A DNA stretch of 64,000 nucleotides from Flavisolibacter longurius (lineage in GTDB: Bacteria > Bacteroidota > Bacteroidia > Chitinophagales > Chitinophagaceae), in the NCBI GenBank assembly GCA_014163555.1, contig JACJGO010000005.1, positions 1-64,000 on the forward strand, in the 5' to 3' direction. The number at the start of each line of letters is the position of its first letter. Position 1 is the stretch's first letter. Positions 8,045 through 16,229 of this stretch are shown piece by piece. Under the pieces are notes generated by a model. That model ran no database searches. It was not told where the DNA came from and worked only from the letters and a program-made list of their open reading frames with translations. A program made the position numbers and the translations under genes.

Positions 8045-9025
8045 ATGCAAAGAAATGAAATAACCTTAGCACAATATGTGGTTGTAATTACCGGTGCCTC
8101 CAGCGGCGCCGGAAGGGCTATGGCACTGGAGCTGGCAAAGCGGGGTGCCACAGTAGTACTGGCTGCAAGGCGGGAGGAAGCCTTAAAAGAAGTGGCTGCC
8201 GATTGTGAAGCGTTTGGCGGCACTGCCCATGTGGAACTGTGTGATGTAAAAGATGGACAGGCCATTCAGGCGCTGGCAAATAATACCATAGCAAAATTTG
8301 GCCGCATTGATGCCTGGGTCAACAATGCCGGTGTGCTGGCAGCCGGTACGCTGGATGAAATACCGGCGGAAGTAAACGAGGATGTGATTCGCACCAACCT
8401 TTTGGGATATATGCACGGCGCCCAGGCTGTGTTGCCCATATTCAAACAGCAGGGATACGGAACCCTGATCAACAATATTTCGGTTGGCGGCTGGATTGCC
8501 ACACCTTATATGGCAGCCTATTGTGCCAGCAAATTCGGCCTTCGTGGGTTTTTTGAAGCCCTGAAAGGAGAGTTGCATGCCTTCCCGGACATTCATATCT
8601 GTGACCTGTACCCGGGATTTTTGGACACACCGGGCATGCAGCATGCGGCCAATTATACCGGCAAGCATATTCAACCCGCCCCACCGGTGTATGATCCCCA
8701 AAGGGTGGCCCGGGCGGTGATTTCGTTGCTGCTGCATCCGAAAAAGAAAAAGGCGATTGGCAGTGCAGCTATATTTCTAAAGATGGCCTATGCGCTTTTC
8801 CCCGGTTTCAGTCGCGATATGACGGGGATGGTTATCCGTACGTATCTGAAAGGGGCGCCGGAATCAGAAACCACCAGCGGTAATATCCTTTCCACGGTAC
8901 CCTATGGCACGAGCATCAGCGGGGGCTGGGAAACCTATTTCAATACCGGTATCAAACGCAAACTTCCCTTGTTATTGGCTGGTCTTGCCGTGGTTGGACT
9001 CCTGGCCCTGCAGCGCAAAGACTGA
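8045..9025 (+). CDS. SDR family oxidoreductase with C-terminal membrane tail
   Basis: The 326-residue protein has a classical short-chain dehydrogenase Rossmann domain. It shows VVVITGASSGAGRAMA (TGxxxGxG nucleotide-binding loop), the NNAG motif in DAWVNNAGVLAAG, a catalytic Ser (NNISVGGW) and YCASK (YxxxK). NAD(P)-dependent oxidation or reduction of an unidentified alcohol or ketone is expected. Residues about 305-322 form a hydrophobic helix before LQRKD, suggesting membrane attachment. The last 54 bp overlap the 3' end of the convergent glycosyltransferase gene. Confidence 0.88.
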   Translation: MQRNEITLAQYVVVITGASSGAGRAMALELAKRGATVVLAARREEALKEVAADCEAFGGTAHVELCDVKDGQAIQALANNTIAKFGRIDAWVNNAGVLAAGTLDEIPAEVNEDVIRTNLLGYMHGAQAVLPIFKQQGYGTLINNISVGGWIATPYMAAYCASKFGLRGFFEALKGELHAFPDIHICDLYPGFLDTPGMQHAANYTGKHIQPAPPVYDPQRVARAVISLLLHPKKKKAIGSAAIFLKMAYALFPGFSRDMTGMVIRTYLKGAPESETTSGNILSTVPYGTSISGGWETYFNTGIKRKLPLLLAGLAVVGLLALQRKD

Positions 9026-10501
9026 CCGCAGCCAGATGGGTTTTGGAAGACTAAAACGCCACCGCCAGCGAATGGTGATGGAATGGTAAAGCAGGGTGCC
9101 CAATCCGGCCAGCATAAACACAAACAGCATGAGGTAGAAATAATCCTGCAGGTAAATGCTGATGCCGACACCACCCAGAAAATAGAAAAACAGAACCAAC
9201 TCCGCAAGGAGTGTGCTGTTTTCTTTTTTCAGAAAATAGGAGGTGCTGGCTGCCTGTTGCGTAGCATATTTCGGCGTACGGATAAAGGCTGATGTTTTGC
9301 CAAACATGCCCTGCAAAACGGAAAATGTATTCTGCACCGATAGGCCCATATATACCACCATAAAGGCCGGGTAATACAGCCAAAACCATCTATCCTTATT
9401 TTCTTTTTGTCCATGGTAAAAGACAAGCGTCAGCAGCAAAAGGTTAATGCCACCGATTGCTGCGGCATTGGTTAGGGTAATAAATTCCGGGGCTGTATGT
9501 CGCAACAACAGGAGGGGTATGGTGAGCAGGCTGGAGATCAGCAGGCAGGGAAAAACAAAACTGCTGGTAAGATGAAAAAATGAATGCAGCTTTTTGCTAA
9601 ACGGTTCTCCGGACAGTGCCACCTGTCTGCCATTCTTCCGGCAAACCTGCAGGATGCCTTTGGTCCACCGTGCCTGCTGTACCTTGAATGCATCCATGGT
9701 AGAGGGCAGCTCAGCCGGAACCACAACCTCGTGTACATAGGTAAGTTTCCAACCCTTTAATTGAGCCCTGTAGGAGAGATCAAGGTCTTCGCTTAAAATA
9801 TTGCCGTCCCAGCCGCCGGCATCTTCAATGCAGCTTTTTCGCCAGATGCCTGCTGTACCGCAAAAGTTCGTATAGTGACCACCGTTATACCGACCGGCCT
9901 GCTCAATGGAAAAATAGGTGTCTAAGAGGTAAGATTGGATGCGGGTCAAAAAGTTCTGTTCCTGGTTGAGGTGTCCCCACCGGGCTTGTACCAGCCCAAT
10001 CTTCGGATCGGAAAAATGGGGCAGTAGGTCCAGCAGGTAGGTAGGCGAGGGGCGGAAATCCGCATCAAAGATGGTAACCAATTCGCCCCGGCAGAAAGGC
10101 AGGCTTTCCTGCAAAGCGCCGGCCTTGTAGCCCTTGCGGTCTTTGCGCCGTACAACCCTGGAGGCAACACCCCTGTTCAGCAGTTCCATCACCTTGCGGT
10201 CTACCAGGTAAACCGTTTCATCGGTAGAATCATCCAGCACCAGGATCTCGAATTTATCTGATGGGTAATGCAGCGCTGCCAGGCAGTCGAGTAAGCCTTC
10301 CACCACATACTTTTCATTGTACACCGGCACCTGGATGCTGACAAATGGAAAGTCGCCATTCAATGCTTTAACCTTTTTCTCTTTTTTCCTGCGGGATAGC
10401 CACCACAAGTGAATCTGGTTAATTGCATTGGCCAGCAACCAGATCATCAACAACGAATACATTCCAAACAAAACATAGCCTGCTTCTTTCATACTGCTCA
10501 C
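8972..10501 (-). CDS. GT2 family processive-type membrane glycosyltransferase
   Basis: The 509-residue protein has an N-terminal membrane helix, then a cytosolic GT-A domain, then four or more C-terminal helices, the layout of cellulose synthase/CESA-like and ceramide glucosyltransferase-like enzymes. Motifs are VSIQVPVYNEKYVV, the nucleotide-binding DDSTDE, DADFRPSP (DxD), SEDLDLSYRAQLKGW (catalytic acid) and QQARWTKG (Q(Q/R)xRW). It should transfer an NDP-sugar to a polymer or lipid acceptor; the sugar is not predictable. No bcsB- or PilZ-like partner is adjacent. Confidence 0.88.
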   Translation of the reverse strand: MSSMKEAGYVLFGMYSLLMIWLLANAINQIHLWWLSRRKKEKKVKALNGDFPFVSIQVPVYNEKYVVEGLLDCLAALHYPSDKFEILVLDDSTDETVYLVDRKVMELLNRGVASRVVRRKDRKGYKAGALQESLPFCRGELVTIFDADFRPSPTYLLDLLPHFSDPKIGLVQARWGHLNQEQNFLTRIQSYLLDTYFSIEQAGRYNGGHYTNFCGTAGIWRKSCIEDAGGWDGNILSEDLDLSYRAQLKGWKLTYVHEVVVPAELPSTMDAFKVQQARWTKGILQVCRKNGRQVALSGEPFSKKLHSFFHLTSSFVFPCLLISSLLTIPLLLLRHTAPEFITLTNAAAIGGINLLLLTLVFYHGQKENKDRWFWLYYPAFMVVYMGLSVQNTFSVLQGMFGKTSAFIRTPKYATQQAASTSYFLKKENSTLLAELVLFFYFLGGVGISIYLQDYFYLMLFVFMLAGLGTLLYHSITIRWRWRFSLPKPIWLRSVFALQGQESNHGKTSQ

Positions 10502-10529
10502 TTTTCCGGTTCACAAAAACGCCCCTATC

Positions 10530-10967
10530 TTATTTTGATAAATGCCGGTGTAAGGCATCCAGTGCTTCCTGCCAGCCTTCTTCATGCGGTTTGATGGCAT
10601 GTTCCTGCTCTATATTTTCCTGCGTTATCCGAAGTGTACTTTCTTCTCCTTCTTCTTTGAATTCTATTGTCAGCAGGTAATCGCCGTTGTGCAGGCTTGC
10701 TTCAGGGAATTGCCATATCCAGCTATAAACCAGCTTTTTCCCGGCCTCTGCTTCTTTATAGGTGCCCGTTACCGCAAGGTCGTCTTCAAACCGGTAGCGT
10801 ACCTTGCCACCCTGACGGATGTCATTATCTACTTCTTTTAATTGTTTACCCATCGGTTTCCACCACTGCTTTAATTGTTCAGGTTCTGTCCATGCTTTGT
10901 AGAGTTCTTCTTTTGAAACTGGAAAACGTTTTGACAGCTGAACCACGGCCTTATTTGCATTGCTCAT
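10530..10967 (-). CDS. SRPBCC / AHSA1-like domain protein
   Basis: From the ATG at 10967 the product is 145 residues and matches the AHSA1/SRPBCC helix-grip fold: FPVSKEELYKAWTEPEQLKQWW near the N-terminus, then GGKVRYRFEDDLAVTGTYKEA, then a C-terminal helix (HEEGWQEALDALHRHL). Such proteins bind hydrophobic ligands or activate Hsp90-like partners; no specific role is visible here. The frame is open to 11024, but its first 19 residues are atypical for the family, so I chose the internal start MSNANKAVVQ. Confidence 0.85.
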   Translation of the reverse strand: MSNANKAVVQLSKRFPVSKEELYKAWTEPEQLKQWWKPMGKQLKEVDNDIRQGGKVRYRFEDDLAVTGTYKEAEAGKKLVYSWIWQFPEASLHNGDYLLTIEFKEEGEESTLRITQENIEQEHAIKPHEEGWQEALDALHRHLSK

Positions 10968-11075
10968 ATCGGGAAATTTTATATGGTCTGTGGATACTTC
11001 AAATACTGTGCATAATAGAAGCAAGAGGCCTTTTGCTTAATTAAATACTGTATAAACATTGGATGCATCAAACAA

Positions 11076-11099
11076 AAAAGCCCCTGTGTGGAGGCTTTT
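11076..11099 (-). terminator. rho-independent terminator
   Basis: Stem AAAAGCC/GGCTTTT with a 10-nt loop; on the minus strand it is followed by a run of T. It is placed just after the small gene ending at 11125. Confidence 0.55.
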
Positions 11100-11124
11100 C
11101 TTCATGTATTATTTGTGATTGCGT

Positions 11125-11355
11125 TTACGAACGGTCTGTTCGCTCATTGGAACTTTCGTTTTCCATCCGGTCGCCGCTGCCACCCGTTTCACGGATGGAA
11201 GAAACGTCGCTGGATTTTTCACCGATCTGACTGGCGATATCCTCCTTTCTACTACGGTTAGTATTTTGATTTTGTTGTTCAAATCGTTCCCGTCCGGTTT
11301 GCTCTGCACTACCACTGCCTCCTGCTGCTTGTAGAAACTGATCTTTCTGTGCCAT
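11125..11355 (-). CDS. small hydrophilic, probably disordered protein
   Basis: The 76-residue frame has no family I recognise. It is almost free of hydrophobic residues and rich in Gln, Glu, Arg, Ser, Gly and Asn (GGSGSAEQTGRERFEQQN, SRKEDIASQIGEKSS), as in intrinsically disordered or stress-associated small proteins. Support for it being real comes from its clear position between a terminator-like hairpin and an upstream gap, and from a composition unlike a random frame. A longer overlapping frame (11109-11393) reads as a shadow. No ribosome-binding site stands out. Confidence 0.5.
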   Translation of the reverse strand: MAQKDQFLQAAGGSGSAEQTGRERFEQQNQNTNRSRKEDIASQIGEKSSDVSSIRETGGSGDRMENESSNERTDRS

Positions 11356-11440
11356 AAGAATCTTTTTATTACAGGCAGCAACGTTAGTGCCATTTAATTA
11401 ACGACAAAGGCAGTAAAAGAGGTGAGAGCCTGAAAGGATT

Positions 11441-12547
11441 TTATTGCGTTACCCATTTAATGCAAACCGGGCTACCAACGGCTATACGTCTACCCGTATC
11501 GGTAAGCTTACCGGTTGCTTTGTTCACGGAAAAAACGACAATCGCATCGCTGCGTTGGTTGGCTACCAGAAGAAATTTACCCGAAGGATCGAAATTAAAA
11601 TTGCGGGGTGTTTTTCCCAGCACCGACTGATGTCCTACCAACGTCAGCTTTCCATCGGCCGTACTGATTTTGAAAATGGCGATTGTGTTGGATTCATCCC
11701 GGTTGGAGGCGTAAAGAAACTTTCCATCCGGCGATACATGGATATCGGCACTGGTAAAACTCTTCTTAAAATTTTTCGGAAGGGTTGAAATGGTTTGTAC
11801 TTCCTGGAGCAAACCGTTCTGTACCCGGTAAGCGGTTACTGTGCCGGAAAGTTCGTGCAGCAGGTACGCCCATTTAGACGTAGGGTGCACCGTAAAATGG
11901 CGTGGACCGGCGCCGGCAGGTGAGGCCAGGCTGGTGTCCTTTGGTGTCAATTCACCGTTCTGCTCATTAAAGGCATAGATCATCAATTTATCAATGCCCA
12001 GGTCGGGAACATACAAGGTTTTGTTGTCCTTAGATAAAACGGTTGCATGCACATGCGGACCATTCTGCCGGTCTGTGGGTCCTTTGCCTTTGTGTTGCTG
12101 CATATCGACAGATGTGCCCAGGCTGCCGTTGGCCTTTACGGGCAACACGGCTACGGTGCCGCTGCTGTAATTGCCAACAATCACCCATTTACCGGTTTTA
12201 TCCACCGTTACATAACAGGGATGTTCGCCCATGGCGGGGGACTGGTTTAGTGGCAACAACTTGCCCTTGTCCTTGTTGAAGCGAAAAGCCGACACTTTTC
12301 CACCGCCTTCGCCATTTCCCAGTTCATTGGCCGCATAAACAAATTGCTGATCCGGAGAAATCGCCAGATAGGATGGATTGGGTGTGACGGCAGAATCCAC
12401 CAGCGTAGCGGACCCATTGGCGCTAAACCTGTAAACATAAACGCCCCTGCTTTTTTCACCGGTATAGGTGCCAACGAGGAGGTAAGGTTGAGCAAAGGCG
12501 GCGGTCATCATAACAGTACTGAGTAGCGTGAAGAAAATCTTTTTCAT
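11441..12547 (-). CDS. secreted lactonase-family seven-bladed beta-propeller
   Basis: From the ATG at 12547 the product is 368 residues with a signal peptide (MKKIFFTLLSTVMMTAAFAQ) and a lactonase (6-phosphogluconolactonase YbhE-type) propeller. Recurrent blade motifs are visible: LLVGTYTGEKSRGVYVYRF, PSYLAISPDQQFVYAANE, GPRHFTVHPTSKWAYLLHE, DIHVSPDGKFLYASNRDESN, PRNFNFDPSGKFLLVANQ. Cytosolic relatives hydrolyse 6-phosphogluconolactone, but a secreted form must act on another lactone or only bind ligands. The frame extends to 12640, but the signal peptide fixes the start. Confidence 0.87.
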   Translation of the reverse strand: MKKIFFTLLSTVMMTAAFAQPYLLVGTYTGEKSRGVYVYRFSANGSATLVDSAVTPNPSYLAISPDQQFVYAANELGNGEGGGKVSAFRFNKDKGKLLPLNQSPAMGEHPCYVTVDKTGKWVIVGNYSSGTVAVLPVKANGSLGTSVDMQQHKGKGPTDRQNGPHVHATVLSKDNKTLYVPDLGIDKLMIYAFNEQNGELTPKDTSLASPAGAGPRHFTVHPTSKWAYLLHELSGTVTAYRVQNGLLQEVQTISTLPKNFKKSFTSADIHVSPDGKFLYASNRDESNTIAIFKISTADGKLTLVGHQSVLGKTPRNFNFDPSGKFLLVANQRSDAIVVFSVNKATGKLTDTGRRIAVGSPVCIKWVTQ

Positions 12548-12727
12548 ATGTATTGCAGGCCTTGAAGGTATTGTTTTTCCGGGAGGTTCTTGCAGCAGCA
12601 AACTTTCGTAAACCAAGGTAAGTCCAATTTTTATTGGCACTTCTATCGTTGCACAATCACCAAGTGATGTTCGTCAAATTACAGGGGTGGCCTCAACTTT
12701 GTAAGAAAGGTTTTAAAAGAAAGGCAT

Positions 12728-12997
12728 ATGATAGAAAAACAAACAATCAACGGGCGGGATGTGTGGTTGAAAGTGGATCCTTACCATGTAGAGCGAGATA
12801 ATCCCAATATTATTCCGACAGAATATTTTACGGCAACCTATTATTTCCAGGAACCTGCAGATGATACGCAGGGTGGCGAACAGGTAAAGGATGAAGACGG
12901 CGAAACAAAGTTGTTTGAATCACCAGTGGCAGCGCTAACCTATGCCTGGAAAAAGCTTGGCGGATCGGCACAGGATGCACCGAACAATTCCAATTAG
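12728..12997 (+). CDS. small conserved-looking hypothetical protein
   Basis: The 89-residue soluble, acidic protein has an aromatic-rich N-terminal half (VWLKVDPYHVERDNPNIIPTE, FTATYYFQ) and an acidic middle (GGEQVKDEDGETKLF), then an amphipathic helix (SPVAALTYAWKKLGG). I recognise no family. The codon-like composition, the ATG behind a purine-rich GAAAGG and the lack of a competing frame support a real gene. It precedes the CheY-like gene by 124 bp on the same strand. Confidence 0.6.
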   Translation: MIEKQTINGRDVWLKVDPYHVERDNPNIIPTEYFTATYYFQEPADDTQGGEQVKDEDGETKLFESPVAALTYAWKKLGGSAQDAPNNSN

Positions 12998-13121
12998 GAA
13001 CAGGCATTCCCCATTTCCACGGTAAAATCATCTTGGAACGATTTTTTCTTTACCACCCCTTACGATTGCTTCCCTATTGGAACACACCATTCACCAAATC
13101 GTTTGATTAAAAAAATGCAAC

Positions 13122-13514
13122 ATGACGAACACAACTCTTGAAGCCAAAAAAGCAAAAAAAGTACTGATCATTGAAGACGAAGGCGACATGTGCCTGCTGT
13201 TGAATATTATGCTGAACGGCAAAGACATGGAGCTTGACCATGTAAAAAAACTTTCGGCTGCTGAAGAATATCTACAAAAAGAGCAACCTTCGGTGGTGAT
13301 CCTGGATAACAAGCTGCCCGATGGATTTGGAATCGATTTTATTTCCCATATTAAAAAGAATTATCCGAATATCCGGATCATTATGATTTCCGGCTATGAT
13401 GGTTCCGCCAAAGATGTGGCCATTGAGAACGGCGCTGATATTTTCCTCGAAAAGCCGTTCACCAAAAACCAGCTTTACGAAGCCATTGTAGAAATGATGA
13501 AGGAAAACGTTTAA
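13122..13514 (+). CDS. stand-alone response regulator receiver (CheY-like)
   Basis: The 130-residue protein is a single receiver domain. It has the acidic pocket (E18, D19 in IIEDEGDM), a phospho-acceptor Asp62 (VVILDNKLPDGFG), the conserved Ser/Thr position (IMISGYDG) and Lys111 (LEKPF). With no output domain it probably acts by protein interaction or as a phosphorelay intermediate. No kinase is adjacent; the LytS-type kinase 2.5 kb away has its own LytTR regulator. Confidence 0.9.
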   Translation: MTNTTLEAKKAKKVLIIEDEGDMCLLLNIMLNGKDMELDHVKKLSAAEEYLQKEQPSVVILDNKLPDGFGIDFISHIKKNYPNIRIIMISGYDGSAKDVAIENGADIFLEKPFTKNQLYEAIVEMMKENV

Positions 13515-13530
13515 TCTGGTGCACAGAATA

Positions 13531-13564
13531 AAAATGCCCGGGACATTGTTCCGGGCATTTTTGT
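13531..13564. terminator. bidirectional rho-independent terminator
   Basis: Stem ATGCCCGG/CCGGGCAT with a 9-nt loop, flanked by A5 on the left and T5 on the right. It lies between the convergent receiver and SGNH-hydrolase genes. Confidence 0.85.
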
Positions 13565-13583
13565 TTTCCTGTGGAAGTATTAT

Positions 13584-14255
13584 TTATTTCTTCAGGTAAG
13601 GCTGCATAACCTTTTGCCAGATGCGGTAGCCTTCCGCATTCATGTGCAGGTTATCGCTTACAAAAATATCGGTGCGCACCTTGCCCTTGGCGTCGAGCAT
13701 AGCCGGATAAACATTTATAAAGCCGGCATTTTTCTGGCCTTTCAAGAAAGCCTGGATAGAGCGATTGGCTTTTTGAAATTTATCCAGGAAGGCTGCACGG
13801 GAAGGACTGGGCTTCATCGCTACATAATGAATGGCTGCCTGCGGAAAGTTTTGGCGAATCATACCAAACAAAGTTTTGAACCGTTGCACCACGGTCTCGG
13901 GTTGCATGTCGGAAGTATAGGAAAGGTCATTCTCGCCACAATAGATCACCACCTGTTTGGGTGCATACGGCATCACCACATCGTAGAAGTAACGAATAAC
14001 ATCGGTGATCTGCGAGCCGCCGAATCCCCTGTTGACAATGTTGTAACCGGGAAAATATTCCTGCACATCATTCCAGCGGGTAAACGAAGAACTGCCAATA
14101 AAAAGAATGGGGTTGGAAGGATGTTTTACGGCGCTGTCTTCTTTTTTGAATTTTTGAATATCATTCCAGAAGGGCGGACAGGGATTTTGGGCTATTGCGG
14201 AAAAATGGATGAACAAGAGTACAGCAAAAAATAAAAAAGCACGTTTCATATACAT
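13584..14255 (-). CDS. secreted SGNH/GDSL-family esterase
   Basis: The 223-residue protein has a signal peptide (KRAFLFFAVLLFIHFSAIA) and all four SGNH blocks: ILFIGSSSFTRW (block I Ser), NRGFGGSQITD (block II Gly), YCGENDLSY (block III Asn) and DNLHMNAEGY (block V Asp/His). It should hydrolyse an ester, probably acetyl groups on glycans, in the periplasm or outside. Two in-frame ATGs lie 6 bp apart, and the one giving MKRAF is equally possible. CTAAGATA at 14283-14290 is a one-mismatch -7 box on the minus strand. Confidence 0.9.
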   Translation of the reverse strand: MYMKRAFLFFAVLLFIHFSAIAQNPCPPFWNDIQKFKKEDSAVKHPSNPILFIGSSSFTRWNDVQEYFPGYNIVNRGFGGSQITDVIRYFYDVVMPYAPKQVVIYCGENDLSYTSDMQPETVVQRFKTLFGMIRQNFPQAAIHYVAMKPSPSRAAFLDKFQKANRSIQAFLKGQKNAGFINVYPAMLDAKGKVRTDIFVSDNLHMNAEGYRIWQKVMQPYLKK

Positions 14256-14333
14256 GGCGTTATCGGTGTTTGAATGGAAACGACTAAGATACGGAGGAGC
14301 ACTTTAAATGATGTTAAGGAAAGTGAAAGCAAC

Positions 14334-15068
14334 CTACCGTTTCAGGAAACGGCCGTTCAGAATGCGTTCCATCACGTCGTCGCGACTGGAACGGCTGATG
14401 GGAATATGGTGTTCACCGATGCGCACTTCGTTGCCTTCGATATTGTCGATCCTGGCGATGGATACCAAAAACGATTTGTGGGTTTTGATAAAGGCATCGG
14501 CAGGCAAAAATTCTTCGATGGATTTAAAGGTGAGATAAGTGACGTATTTTTTTGTTTTGGTATGAATGGCTACATAATTCTGCAAGGCTTCTGCAAAAAG
14601 AAAATCCTCAAAAAAAATTTTCACCAGTTTGTTATCTGCCTTGATAAAAAAATAATCACGGTTGGGTTGGTGACTTGTTTCTATAACATTGGCCTGCCTG
14701 ATTTCATAAAATTCTTTTGCCCGCAGGGCCGCTTTCAAAAAACGTTCAAACGAAATGGGTTTTACCAGGTAGTCCAGTGCATTAAGTTCAAAGCCATCGA
14801 GAGCATATTGCGGGTAAGCCGTTGTAAAAATTACCGGTGGTGCCTGTTGCAATGTTTTGAGAAAATCCAGCCCGGTGATTCTTGGCATTTGAATGTCGAG
14901 AAAAATAAGTTGCGCTTTTCCATCGCCGATCAGCCCTGTTGCTTTCAGGGGTGAATCAAATTCTGCTTCCAGTTGTAAAAAGTTGGTATCCTGTATGTAT
15001 TCTTTCAACCCTTTGCGGGCAAGCGGCTCGTCGTCTATGATTATGGCCCGAATGGGTTGCATGGTCAA
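14334..15068 (-). CDS. LytTR-family response regulator
   Basis: The 244-residue protein has an N-terminal receiver (D12, D13, phospho-acceptor Asp58 in LIFLDIQMP, Lys in YLVKPIS) and a C-terminal LytTR DNA-binding domain (about 135-240: DYFFIKADNKLVKI, YVAIHTKTKKYVT, THKSFLVSIARID, PISRSSRDDV). LytTR regulators bind direct repeats upstream of targets through beta-strand insertion. It overlaps the histidine kinase gene by 4 bp, so the two form one translationally coupled two-component operon. Confidence 0.95.
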   Translation of the reverse strand: MTMQPIRAIIIDDEPLARKGLKEYIQDTNFLQLEAEFDSPLKATGLIGDGKAQLIFLDIQMPRITGLDFLKTLQQAPPVIFTTAYPQYALDGFELNALDYLVKPISFERFLKAALRAKEFYEIRQANVIETSHQPNRDYFFIKADNKLVKIFFEDFLFAEALQNYVAIHTKTKKYVTYLTFKSIEEFLPADAFIKTHKSFLVSIARIDNIEGNEVRIGEHHIPISRSSRDDVMERILNGRFLKR

Positions 15069-16087
15069 AGTTTAAGTTTGAGCTGCACACGGTACCAGCC
15101 ATCGGTTTCGGCAACTTCGAGTTGGTGTTTCTGCGGGTACAACAATTCCAGCCGCCGCTTTACATTGGTCAGACCAATGCCTCCGTAGGGTTGCGAAGAA
15201 ACTTTCGCTTCTGTTGTATTTTGTATGGAGAACTGCATCTCGCCATTCTTCCGGGTCAAAGCAATGGAAACGGTATTGCGGCTTCCGTTACTGAAATGGG
15301 AGAGGTGCTTGAACGAATTCTCCACGAATGGAAGCAGGAGAAGGGGCTCAATGGCAAAACCTTTTACGCTGGGTTCAATCTGCACGGTTACATCGCAGTT
15401 TTCGATGCGCAGTTGTTGGAGGCCAATATAATCCTGCAGGTAACTGATCTCTTTTTCAATGTCAATTTTTACATCTTTTACTTCGTACAACTGGTAGCGC
15501 AGCATTTCCGAAAACTTGTGCAGGGCCCGCCGGGCTTCCGCGTTGTTTTTGTCAATAAGGAAATAGACAGCGTTGAGGGAATTAAAGAGGAAGTGTGGAT
15601 TGATTTGCGACTTAAGAAAATTGAGTTCGGTTTCAGCTTTTTCTCTTGCAATTTGCAGCAACCGTTTTTGCGCCGCATTGTAGTCTGTAAGCAGTTTTAC
15701 CGCCATACCGGCTATCACCAGAAATATATGCGGAAGAATGTTGTCGTAGATCTTTTGCTTGATACCGGTGGTCCAATTGTAAACACCGGCATCGTTGATG
15801 ATGGTGCCCACGAGAAAGAGCTTTCCGTAACTGCTGGCAGCAACCAGCGAAAGAAGGAGAACAGAGAACAGGACATATTTTTTCCGGTACAGAAAACGTG
15901 GGATCAGCACATAGTTGGCAATGCCCACCAGCAGGGCAAGGTCCACCACTTTCACCAGCGTAACCAGGAACGCCTGTTGCCAGGTAGCATAATCCTGGTA
16001 GCGCAGGTAATACCAGATAGCACCCAATACCAGCCAAAAGCAAAGGTGATGAAGTTTGTAGTGCAAAAAGGTTTGGCGAGACATCAT
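15065..16087 (-). CDS. LytS/YehU-type sensor histidine kinase
   Basis: The 340-residue protein has four hydrophobic membrane segments (about 15-125), a short coiled coil, and a His_kinase (PF06580-type) domain with phospho-accepting His165 in SQINPHFLFNSLNA. The HATPase region follows (FVENSFKHL N-box; GGIGLTNVKRRLELLY G-box). It has no separate periplasmic sensor domain, so the signal is probably sensed in the membrane. The downstream LytTR regulator overlaps by ATGA. Confidence 0.94.
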   Translation of the reverse strand: MMSRQTFLHYKLHHLCFWLVLGAIWYYLRYQDYATWQQAFLVTLVKVVDLALLVGIANYVLIPRFLYRKKYVLFSVLLLSLVAASSYGKLFLVGTIINDAGVYNWTTGIKQKIYDNILPHIFLVIAGMAVKLLTDYNAAQKRLLQIAREKAETELNFLKSQINPHFLFNSLNAVYFLIDKNNAEARRALHKFSEMLRYQLYEVKDVKIDIEKEISYLQDYIGLQQLRIENCDVTVQIEPSVKGFAIEPLLLLPFVENSFKHLSHFSNGSRNTVSIALTRKNGEMQFSIQNTTEAKVSSQPYGGIGLTNVKRRLELLYPQKHQLEVAETDGWYRVQLKLKL

Positions 16088-16161
16088 AGACGAAAATAAA
16101 TCTACAACTTCTGTTGCGGATATCCCTTACACGTATCGCTTCTTTTTGCTGATGACCTGCA

Positions 16162-16190
16162 CAAAAAAAGAGCCCCAACGGCTCTTTTAG
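16162..16190 (-). terminator. rho-independent terminator after mqnE
   Basis: Stem AAAAGAGCC/GGCTCTTTT with a 5-nt loop. On the minus strand it runs into T7, as expected for the end of the mqnE transcript. Confidence 0.85.
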
Positions 16191-16229
16191 TTATTTATTC
16201 GCTTGCATTGCAGAAGGCTCAAAATTTAC

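Noticed and set aside
13614-14234. 206-aa frame on the + strand
   Set aside because: It is antisense to the SGNH hydrolase, which has all four active-site blocks.
15122-16099. 325-aa frame on the + strand
   Set aside because: It is a shadow of the LytS-type histidine kinase, whose motifs are clear.
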